NCBI GenBank assembly: GCA_002633025.1
Contig: NMRB01001095.1
Location: 41,079-105,078, forward strand
DNA: 64,000 bases
Origin: Notospermus geniculatus
Taxonomy: Eukaryota; Nemertea; Pilidiophora; Heteronemertea; Lineidae
Direction of reading: 5' to 3'
In this document: positions 35,701 to 47,700 of the stretch, one piece after another
Numbering within the stretch: position 1 is the first letter of the stretch
Layout: each line of letters begins with the position of its first letter
The notes under the pieces: generated by a model
Databases searched by the model: none
What the model was told of the DNA's origin: nothing
The model's input: the letters and a program-made list of their open reading frames with translations, nothing else
Made by a program: the position numbers and the translations under genes

Positions 35701-38700
35701 TTTGAAAAATTAGGGTCGGTCGGTCGGAAAATTTTTTTATTTTTTACAAATTTTTTCCCAAAGTTTGCTTGAAAAACTGTGTGTAAAATAGGAAATGTCA
35801 GCTGAAATAACGAAGTGGAACTGATCTGTAACATAGGGGGCCTAGGAAGAGCTGTAGATTCTGCCATGTCATGAATGTTCCTTCTTCATTTGTTGTTCTC
35901 TTGTCATTTTTTGAAAGTTTTAATTGAAAAAACAGTATTATTGTGTGATTTTTTAGTTTTATTTTTTCTAGGTTTGGAAAAAAATTTTAGGGTCGGGGCA
36001 TTTTCAGGAGGGTCGGTCGGCTGACCCGAAACAAGACATTTATTTTTTTAGGCCTCACCACACCGCCCAGTTTGTACAGGCAATGTACACAACCAGCAAC
36101 CTATTAAGCTGGCATGGTTTTGTGAATATAAGCCCTGGCATCCACTTAGGAGAGGGAAGAAAAATGTAAATGTAATCAGTTTCTACAAGTTTTCAGGAAA
36201 ACTATGAAAACTGCGCTTTCAGAGCTGCAGATTTTAGTCCTGAAGCTCCCATTGCAGGGATCTTATTCCTTGGTTTCCATGACAACTAATAAAACAACTT
36301 GATCACCTCGAATTTCCATTCTCACTACTTACAGAAGTTGGAGGACACAGTTTTGAACAACGGTGAAGACTACACTTTGAAAGGCACAGACGATTCACCA
36401 TCTGAGACGCTTCCAGCAAGAGTCCGAGGGATCATCACAAAAAATTTCGACACTGACGACAGTGACCTCGGTGACCTTGACCCCATGGCGTCGTTGAACC
36501 CCACGCACCTCCAGGAGGAGAATCGCATGCTGCAGACGGAGCTCAGCCGTGTTGAGGACCTGTTAGCAGCCACGCGAGCCGAGCGGGATGAGATTGGCAT
36601 CAAGTATAATGCACTGAGTGAGAAGGTACGTGTCTGTTCTAATTTACGGAAAAGCTGTGTGAAGTCAAAAAACCTCCCGCATGTTGTGTGAATTCTAAGT
36701 AATGCAAGGCCTATGATTTTCAGCCATAGTCCTTTAGCAGTAGATACGAGTTTTGTCTTTTCCAGTTGAAAATACGCTACCAATTTGACCCCTGAATATT
36801 GCCCTGTAGCACACTCTGCCATGACATGGATGTATTTGTGAAGTGATTTTCAATGCTTTTCTGTTTCACATAATCTTGTTTTTCTTCCCTACAGACATTG
36901 AGTGTATGTATACATGTTTTTGTTGCTCGGCCTTTCATTTCCAGATCTCTTGAAAAATAAGCTGTGAATGTGGCACCTTGATCTTATTTGCATGGCGCTT
37001 CCTTTTCATCGCAGTTTTCCTACAAGATGGCTATTACCATTGTTAATGTTAGTGTTCACCGGATGTTGACTGTGAGAAGTGGTCATTGATAAAAATGATG
37101 TCACATGAACAGTGGATGAGAGCTTTCATAATCATAGTCAACCTCCAGCACGTACAAAGCATCCCGACAACTATTCATACACACATTGTTGCAGTCTATT
37201 GACTGGCCCCAGTTTCCTTGTTTGTAGGCCACATTTTGGGGTTAAAATCTACTGTTAGTGATGTCAATGTGAGGAATGGCCTAACTGCATACGAATGTCA
37301 ACATTGAGTGATGTGAGGAAGATGATTCTTTGTAACAATTCTACTGCCAGGCTTTGGGGATGCTGGTATTATTACTAGTACTGGTACTTTACTTTCATTT
37401 TGGGTTCATTCTATAGTGGTCATGGTCTTCTCACCACAATGGGAAAGATCCCCAAACAAAAGTGTACAATAACCATCGCTATGCTCTGGCAACATTTTTT
37501 CACACCAACCTTTAGACTGATAACATAATTTGTATAATGAATCACTCATCAAGGAATCTCAATTACTCTTCTATTCGGAAATTCCTCACTATATTTTTGG
37601 CATGATTCTGTGAAAGTAGGTCAATCAGCCCATAAATGAAGATGAAAATTGACCAGATTGGTTATTTGATGTTCTGATCTGAGCTGTCCTACTGGGGAAC
37701 ATGGCATGTTTTTGCTCACCTAATACATGCCCGTAACTAATTGCGGAAATAATGAGGACAGCGATAGTGTACATGTATATCATGTACTGAGTCTCAATTT
37801 GTAGGAAATTTGTTCCTTGCATCATCTAATTACATAACTTCTTCTACCGCTCCACTGATAGGAAGGAAACTATGATTTTAAGAGGAGTTTCCCCGTCAGC
37901 AACATTACTTCATATCCTTCCGTCAAAACTTTCCCAATCTAGTCCACAGAGTTGAAAGTGTACTGCAAATATGGCTGAGAACACAAATTAGCAAATGGTG
38001 TCAGAAAAAAGAAAAGTGTTTGAATGTGAAGGAGTTGCAATAAATGAAGTATGACTCAGTGAAGAGGTTGATTCACGGCATTTTTTCCAACACTAATGTG
38101 TGAAGGATGCACAGTGGTAAAAAATAACAAAATTAAGTGAAATAATGACATTAAGTGGTTGCGTAATGGACTGGCTGTAATTGTTATTTCAACAGAATAA
38201 ATATAAGAGAAATCAATACGTTCATCCTGAGCTGTGGGAATAGTCCGACAAACACCTTACAGCTAATGGGAGATGTACGTTGTACAGCCGATTTGTGGTT
38301 GCTTTGCTGGCTGCCGTCAGCAGACGGTGATGAAGCGAGCTGTGATTTATGCTCTGGTACATTGTAGCTTACTGAATATATTTTGTGTATGGTAAATCAG
38401 ACTGAAATTGAAATAAGCAGTCAGGCTGTGGTTTAGAACTGAGTCCATTTTGCAACAAGTTTGAGCAGGATGCAGTAACAAACGGCAGGTCCCCGCCGGG
38501 TTCAAATCCAGCCCGGGCCATATGGAATTAATCATCCCTGGCTCTTCATGTCCTTCGCATGGGACAGTAGCCGTGGTGCCTTGTACCTTGTGCCTTTTGC
38601 AAGGGCAAGTAAAAGACCCCATCCAGGTGAAGAACATGAGTAGCTTGCAATGGCCTCTTCCATACGTACCAGGGCCAAAAATGCTGTGGCTTCGGCCCTG

Positions 38701-41700
38701 ACGGAAAAACCAAATACAATACAAAATACCAGTCCTCTTCCCTCGACAAGAAGCTGAAAATCTGTGGAATACACATGTAGCTGAGATCTTTTTGATTTAA
38801 AAATTTTGCCAGTGTCATTTAGCCGATCTGTTAATCCATGTTGCGTGTGTTGCCACCATTCACTATCACCAGTGATTGGTAAGGTAACATTGAGTGACAG
38901 CTTCATTGTTAATGGATCTGCAATTTCCTCAGAATGTTACACGCTTACGACTTAATTGTCGTTAGCATATTGAATAGATCAATAGTGGATTTAGCCATTG
39001 ATGTGGATTGGTGAATCTTGTAAAATTGTAATGGACATAATGTAGCCTAAAATAAATAAATAATGGCATANNNNNNNNNNNNNNNNNNNNNNNNNNNNNN
39101 NNNNNNNNNNNNNNNNNNNNNNNNNNNNNNNNNNNNNNNNNNNNNNNNNNNNNNNNNNNNNNNNNNNNNNNNNNNNNNNNNNNNNNNNNNNNNNNNNNNN
39201 NNNNNNNNNNNNNNNNNNNNNNNNNNNNNNNNNNNNNNNNNNNNNNNNNNNNNNNNNNNNNNNNNNNNNNNNNNNNNNNNNNNNNNNNNNNNNNNNNNNN
39301 NNNNNNNNNNNNNNNNNNNNNNNNNNNNNNNNNNNNNNNNNNNNNNNNNNNNNNNNNNNNNNNNNNNNNNNNNNNNNNNNNNNNNNNNNNNNNNNNNNNN
39401 NNNNNNNNNNNNNNNNNNNNNNNNNNNNNNNNNNNNNNNNNNNNNNNNNNNNNNNNNNNNNNNNNNNNNNNNNNNNNNNNNNNNNNNNNNNNNNNNNNNN
39501 NNNNNNNNNNNNNNNNNNNNNNNNNNNNNNNNNNNNNNNNNNNNNNNNNNNNNNNNNNNNNNNNNNNNNNNNNNNNNNNNNNNNNNNNNNNNNNNNNNNN
39601 NNNNNNNNNNNNNNNNNNNNNNNNNNNNNNNNNNNNNNNNNNNNNNNNNNNNNNNNNNNNNNNNNNNNNNNNNNNNNNNNNNNNNNNNNNNNNNNNNNNN
39701 NNNNNNNNNNNNNNNNNNNNNNNNNNNNNNNNNNNNNNNNNNNNNNNNNNNNNNNNNNNNNNNNNNNNNNNNNNNNNNNNNNNNNNNNNNNNNNNNNNNN
39801 NNNNNNNNNNNNNNNNNNNNNNNNNNNNNNNNNNNNNNNNNNNNNNNNNNNNNNNNNNNNNNNNNNNNNNNNNNNNNNNNNNNNNNNNNNNNNNNNNNNN
39901 NNNNNNNNNNNNNNNNNNNNNNNNNNNNNNNNNNNNNNNNNNNNNNNNNNNNNNNCCCCCCCCCCCCCCCCCCCAGGTCGTACCCTGGAAAAAAATCCTG
40001 GCGGAAACCCTGAACACAGAGGTCAGCCAATTTTCCCCTTTCTGACTCTCCTTCCAAACATTAGTGAAATAAGTGGAGCAACCGAAAACACGCAACTCGC
40101 GAGATCAAATTGTCTGTCCGCCATTTGCCGTCTTGAAAAATAAAGGGCCATCAACTTTTTTTCGTTTCTAAGCAACATCTCCTTAAAATCATTTCCATTC
40201 TTGGTAATGGGCAAGGTTTTATTGACAAGGGTCTTGACTTGGATGTTGTCTGGTTAGTTAGGCTAATTGGTCTTAATTAGTTCTTCAGAGAGGCATAAGT
40301 TATTGAAGTCACTCATCCACCTAGGAGTAATAGCCCACTGTACATGTATGCAGATAGCTGGCGCGTTCTGGACTACACTCCTGATGTGAAGTACTTTGAA
40401 GCTAATTGAGTGGAAACGTCACACATTATTAATTGCTTTAATACCGGTATATTCAATCAATTTAAGGCTGTCACAGTGGTGCAGTGGAAACGTCGGAGCA
40501 TGCCACCTCTGAGGTTCAGGGTTCGTCCCCTGTCGGACCTGCTCTTCATGCATCAAGAAAGCAGTGGGGATCCTAGCTACAATAGAGGGCAGCACACCGA
40601 AACCTGGTCCTATACAATGGATGCCTTTTGTGTGGGAAATTGATCAGGACCGGGATGTCAGTTTCATTTCAATAGTTTTAACCACTAGTGACACTTATTG
40701 AGGCACTGGGCTAGGGTCCCCCTTCTTTTTGACAGCCCAGGTTTCCCCCAGGCACTTTTGTTTCCTTTGCTGTGTACATTAGATTTCTGCAATGTTGTCT
40801 GCCGGTAATGCCTTATTTGGTGCTTGGCTCTCAAATCGAAGTAGTTTCGTTAAAAATCCCTGAGTGACAGGTATCAGGTCTCAGGAACTGGTTAAACACA
40901 TGGGCTGCCTGACCAGCTTCGGATTGCTAATTCGGGGGATCAAATTTCATAAAGCCGCTGTAGAACCAAGTGTACGTTTGCTAATTCAGCTTAAAAAATC
41001 AATGTTACATTGCCATTTGAAAGCTGCCGGCGCCCTCATTCAGAATTTGATGGATTTGCCGTGTTACCGGTCCTGGTGTTGTCAGAATACCCACGTCATT
41101 CGCACTTGTTGAATATATGCAAGCGTCGTATGTGGTACCACTTACAAAGGTGACAGAGAAAGTGTGTTAGGTTCCAATCAATGATTTTACAGTTGTGTTT
41201 GTTCACAAGCTTCCGTGTCCCAGCTGATATTGCCCGAGCCATTTACTGAAAGCAATATCATACCTGTCGGGTTTTTTAGTAGGCCGCTCAGACAGGAAAT
41301 GGCTAACTTTTTTGCTGAGAGGCCAATAATGTGCCCTCAAGTGGAAGTTCTGGATGTGGTGAACCATCCAACCAAAAACACTCTTCCAGTGGTATGAATA
41401 TTTATGAACAACTTAGCTAGTCGTCAGTCAATTCTGCATTGAACTGAACCCAAAATACGGAGAAGCTAGTCTGCAAAGGCAAAGAGGCCTCCACCCTGGG
41501 AAGCCAATAGCAAATAATAGAAAAGTAGTTTGTAGTTCTGCCACTAGAGGGTAGCACTCCTATGATCTGGTTTTGGAAGCCTGTCAAAGCGGTCCCCTTC
41601 AAAAATAGGTTACAGGCCAAAAATATTGTCCCACTTGACTTTAATGTTTTTGGTTTTTCAGCTCGTGAACCCACACAGTACAATATTCAAAGCAAATGCA

Positions 41701-44700
41701 TCGCTCCGTCAACAAATAGACCGGGTTAGTCAATCTGGATGAATCCTTTGCATTTGTACATAAAACTATCCACGTGGCGGTACATCTTGTGGTGAACCAT
41801 TCTATCCTTCTATAGACAAATCCCAAATTGACGTAAACGAGAAAGATCTGTGCACTTCCGCCGAAATCGCAACCATAACCTCGGTCTGAAACTGAATGAC
41901 GTGACGCAGAGAACCCCATGACAGTGACTTCGACGACGTTGTGTCAGAGTCGGCCATTGCCGAATCATGGATTGCGTCACATCAGCTGGTTTCAGATCGA
42001 GGTTGTGGTAGCGATTTCGGCAGAAGTGCGCTGATCTGCTGCGAATTCGAGAATCGTCTATACCAAGTCATAATTGAACCTCCCTCAAGTGGATGAGGTT
42101 GCATGCAAGTCAGCATTCTTAACTGTGCATGAAATACGCTTGGCTACAGAGTCCACTTCTTTGTGGTTGCATGTTTACACAAGCTCTGCAGCTATCGCAT
42201 GTTAATCATGTTACCTCTGCTCGTAAATTATCTAAGACAACGCGATTAGCGTCTGCTCATTCAGCATGTCGGTAAGTGATCCACGATCCTCTGCATGAAG
42301 AATTCAGCAGTCTAAGTCATTGGACAGCATGGTGGGGTGTACCTAAGAGGGGCAGGGAGGGCAAATGCCCCTAAATGGCACCGTTTTTCATATGATTTTG
42401 GCCAAAAAGGGGCACAGTGTGCAGTCACCCTTCCATTCCACGACCCCGCCCGAGACCCTACTGCTCTCTCTCAGCCGGGATTTCGGTGGCGAATGAATAG
42501 CAAGTCGGTTTTGAATCTTGACTTTTGACATTCAAAATAAAAGTGGCATCACTTTGGTATGATGTTCCGCAGGATTATGCAGATGCCACCACTGTTCGTT
42601 CCCCACCTGGGATAGTCCAGAAGCGTATCTCACAAGTATGTACCGGTACCAAATACTGTTGCTGTTGTTTCGTTCAAGTTTCGAATTGGGATTTCTCAAG
42701 TTGATGTTATGTAATTTCAATGTTTTTCTCAGTTCTTCAAGTTCATTTTGCGTTCCACGATTTCGAATTATCTTTTAACACTTGACTGTTTTTCTGGTTC
42801 CTCAGATCAGCTGGGTTACAGATTGAAGCTGCCTCAACATTCCCACATTCAGTACTGTAGTTCGTCACTGAAATACCAGGTGGAGGGGCCTACTTGTAAA
42901 TGTGCTTTGAATGTGCAGTTCATGTTCATGTCTACAGGTGGCACCACTGGACCTGAATATCAACTCGAAGGCCCTGTTGTTATGCTTATTCATTGTTACC
43001 AGGAATCTTGGCAGAAATGCCATGTCAGAGAAATGGGCTGTTATTCCTGTCATTAGCCAGTTTTTAGTGTTGATTGCCCTTATAAAGTAAATTCACACTC
43101 TTATGGAATTCCTGGCGGAAACCTTTTGATCTGCACCATTAAGTTCAGAATGAATTTGGGACAATGTCAGTGTAACTTAGATTTCTGATTGAAACAATTA
43201 CCTAGGCCAAACCTGGCCATAAGTTCTGCAATGGAAATTGCTTGTCCGACAAACTGAACTGGGTAGTACTGGCCTTTTTTGGCCCTGGAAATATTGGCTG
43301 CTTGCCCATCTGGGCCCATATTCATAAAACTGTGCTAAGCCTAGGGTTACATGTAGTTACTTGCTAAATTGGCGAGTTTGTACAGGCCAATGCAATGTAC
43401 ACCACTAGCAACCAACTAAGCTATCAAGGTTTTATGAATTTTGACCCTGACCTCTATGGAGTTAAAAAAAGTTTACCGGTATTTCTGTGTATCTATAACC
43501 CTGGCTGAGAGTCCAAGAATTTGGGAAGTTTTTACCAATTTTAGGAAGTTTTCACTGTCCGATTCCAAAACATCAAATAACTTTGGTTGGTATTATTGAA
43601 ATGCGAGGCCGACAAGTGCTATGGCTCATGACCATGATGACTACCGTTCCATGATGCGGCGCTGTGCGAAATTTGAAAACTGCCAGATGTCACAGTTGAC
43701 GTTCAAAGGGTTAATTCGTTTGTCATCTCTCCTCCAAGGTTGGTCTTTTTAACTAAAGATGAAAGAGGACACCCCTTGGGTCAGGAGGTGCATGTACTGA
43801 AATCGCATTTTATTTACTCAGAAAATAATCACCCACATTCGATATTACATTTGCATGTTAGTGCAAGTATCTATGCTGAAAATTGACTCAGAATGAAGAC
43901 GTGTTTTTCTTGACAATCACACCTTTCATGCTAATTTTTGACGAAAAACATGCAAGGCCTAGATTTTTGATACCATTTAGACAAAATTCTTTTGACGGCC
44001 CATCATAAGTTCAGCATTATTGTAAGGATTGTTTGTTCTGGAAGATTTGTACAGGGGGGAGATAACACCCTGATTCGGTAGCAGACAACATGCAGTAGCA
44101 GACGAATCACTCTGTTGTCCAAATCACAAACAAGAGGCCACTGGGGTTGATTGTTCGCATGGCTTTTCACTGATCATCATATTCATAATAGCATCACAAT
44201 GTGAGGAAAACTTCCACAACTTTGATATGATTAATTGGATACTTCTCCTAGGCCTTTGTGTAGGTCATAATACACAGAATTAAACGCACAAATGGACGTA
44301 TTGAATGCTCAGATTCATTCAGATATTTCATTGTCCAGAAATGCTGCGGCATTTTGAACCATACTTGTATTTTAGGCCTACTGGTACATTGTATGTTCTG
44401 GAGGTCAGAGTTGGCTAGAAGAACATTGATTGAAGCCCGAATAATAGTACTACAATAGTTAAGGCATTATATCTGTATCATGGCTTGTTTTGTTGCCCAG
44501 TCATGTTTTTCTGGACTCCATTGTCAGGACAAGATGAATTGTGCGAATTGTTACAATCAGATTTTGTCTTCTCTTCATACGACACAGCAGTTATGTCAAG
44601 CAATTTTCGTAGTAATTCAACGAAATTTAAAGGCTGCTATTCAAAGTCCAGAATCGGGAGTATTTGCAGGTCAACACGGTCCATTGCATTTTGGAGAGTC

Positions 44701-47700
44701 TTTCGTTTCTTCTGTATTAATATCAATATAATGGGACGATTGTCAATTTAGATAAAGCTACTTTGAAAATTCCCTCTGCTGCGGTCTATTGGGGGATGAT
44801 TAGATCCCTTTCATTTGGTCTCATGAACATGTTGTAATGAAAAGGGAATAACAGATAATGATGATATGCATTATGATAGTTGTATCTACATGCTTTCGAG
44901 TGCGAAATACATGGAATTTTAATTGTAATCTTTTGTCCATGTCACAGACCAGCGTTAGAGTTGACACCATGTTCAGTTTGCTTGATAATTCTGTACAAAA
45001 TGTCGAGTTATTGTGGCCAGATGCACTAACGCTTTGGGAAAGTTGGAGTGAAAATGAATTTAGACAACGTGATTCTCATAATAGTTTTGGATGAAAATCA
45101 TGTTTTGGGCATTGATTAATACTGAAATCATGTTGAAATCTGCCTGCCTTCGGAGGGGATCGGGCACAAAGGGTAATTTTGCAGGTTAAGCAGGGAATCT
45201 GCCGAAATCAGTTTGATTGGAACTGCCCCGGTGAACAGAGTGGGATTCCAATTCTTACTTATTTTGGGATTTCAGTTTTGTGTTTTTCGTCGGAACTTCC
45301 CATTTGTTGCTATTTGTTAGGCGCTAATATTTGGGACCTGTACCTTTTGATGCCTTGGACAATGCCACCTGTCGTCAACAGGTCAGCGCCACCTGCTGGA
45401 AAGCAGCTGAGGCAGAAACCTCACCATCCTCATCATCACTTCCATTACAATGAGCTTCGTCATGAAGGTCATCCTCATCAGAGTCAAGGTCATCCTCATC
45501 AAGGTCACCCTCATCATCAGAGTCAAGGTCATCCTCATCAAGGTCACCCTCATCCGAGTCAAGGTCATCTTCACCAAAATCAAGGTCATCCTCAGCAGAC
45601 TCAAGGTCATCTTCAAGGTCATCGTCATCACCATCATCATCAGTCTCAAGGTCATCCACAATATTCTCATGGTCACCAGCTCTTGAATAATCATCATCAA
45701 CAAAGTCATCATTATGATCAGCGTCAACCACTTCAGCATCTAAATAACCAAATTCGGAATATTCATATCCCCCACCAGCATATTGCTACCAGTACTCCGC
45801 GTATTCAGCATAAAACTGTAAGTTTTCTTTCTACATAGGCTACGTACTAACCTATAAATTACTGTTCTTTCAATCTCTGGCCTGATGAACTCGGCGCAAA
45901 ACCACCCCAAGAAATTCGTGAAGAACAACTGCCTTGTCTTCTGAAAGCCTAAATTTACATGAAGATGCATTTTGCTCTTCAATTCGGGGATCTGGGCCAG
46001 ATTTCTGTTGATAGGCACACAAGTGTTAATCTTTTGAGAGCTGAGAATCTTTCACTTACTCTGTTACCAAAACAAAACAGATAAAATGAACATAGGAATT
46101 CCTGCATACATATGAGTGTGGATCAAGTACATTAATCCAGGAAGTTTGCCAAATGCTACATACATTTGTACACGACTGTGTGTGCAGATTATACTACAGG
46201 TTTAGGCTAACTTACCCCGAAATGGACACAATGCCATCATTGTCAACACAATGCCATCATTGTCACACCTTAGAGATTTTCAATAGGCCTAGCGAAGACT
46301 CGTAGCCTTAATACTAGGCCCGGGGCAAGTTCTGACCCATGCCATGTTTATTCTTGTAGGCATAATCCCTACAAATTGACTTAGTTCTCCATTACCAAAA
46401 ATCTTCGTGAAATTATCATACCTTTGCTAGGCATGTTATGTTAGAAGGTGTCCAAAAGGCCAAACTGGTGATAAATTTGGCAATTTTATTGGTTAACTCC
46501 CTCAACCCGGGTAGCACGCATGGAAATCTCGAATCAGATCATCATATCTGTGAGCTGAAACCTGTGTGCTGCTTCATTTCTGCACGTTTTCAAAACGCTT
46601 CTGCTTTGTCGTTCAAGTCGACAGCATGCGGTGTGCCGATGAGATATACCACTTTAGTAGCATACCTCAGCAATCAAGAACTGGGGATCGAACCCGGAAC
46701 CCCAGCGGTGACACAGACAGCCACCGATGTTTCACTGCGCCACTCTGACCGCCATATGCTTGGATCAGACTTGAGTCTAAAGAACAGCTGAAGTTAGACT
46801 TTTTCTTTGCTTGAAGCATTGAGAAAAGTCCGACTTTAATGAAAGTTTGGCTGAAGTCCGACCCAAGCATTACGGCCCCATGAGCCCAAGTTTCCTTGAC
46901 TTTGAGCTTAGCGATTCCATGTTTACAGTCTTTCCGATGGTGATCAGGCACGCAACCTCGCACCATGCTGTTCTGATTGGGATACTATTAGAATATTCCA
47001 AGGATGACCACAGTATGTAGAATATTCACAGTATGGGTTCATTGTCTGTTTAATGAACTGTTTTCATGCTGTCCTTTCAAGTATTTATACCATTGATCCC
47101 ATTGTTGGAGAATCTTTGACACCCAGCATGTGTAAATGTACACATACATGTAGGCCTAGGCATGCCTTGACCCCCACATTGGAGAATTATTCAATCTCCA
47201 TACGTGAGTATTGTAACATGTACATAGGATTACTATTTTGCTTGAAGTGGCTTATTGGAACTCTCCACGGGAGAGTCTCATCAATGATTTACAACTTAGA
47301 AACCTCTTACTTGGAGAGTTTCAAAGGCCCATCGTAGACCCACAAGCTCGTGCCTGCACACCCAGTGAATGGCCTAACAGTAAAAGACAGATAGAATACA
47401 TATTTGTGGAGGGCTTGTGCGTATTCTTAACACCATTATTGGGCCGGTGACTTTTTCATAAACTGGGACAGGAGGATTAACTAAGATTTGACAAGGATGT
47501 CCTGGTACCCATCATATGATGTGAGTATGCCACACCTACTTTTCAAGTGTTCTTGTCAAAAAACAACTTCACTTGTCTGTTGGAATTGTGGAAATTTTTA
47601 AAAGTTATTTAAGCGGGGTGGTTCCTAGGATTTGTGTTGTGGTTTCTATGCATGGTTTGCATGTACTCTCATAGGAAGGGCACTATCCTTAGGGTTTCTG

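Larger units (their letters stand above)
26771..36334. other. Rootletin intron 2 (distal part), no gene seen
   Basis: AT-rich intronic DNA. A frame at 32243-32455 ends in a rootletin-like string by chance but lacks a donor. Repeats include a CA-rich tract near 32880-32990, an inverted-terminal element at 33101-34036, and nested MITEs at 35626-36134. Confidence 0.6.

Noticed and set aside
39063-40095. Long open frames across the N gap
   Set aside because: They exist only because N codons contain no stops.
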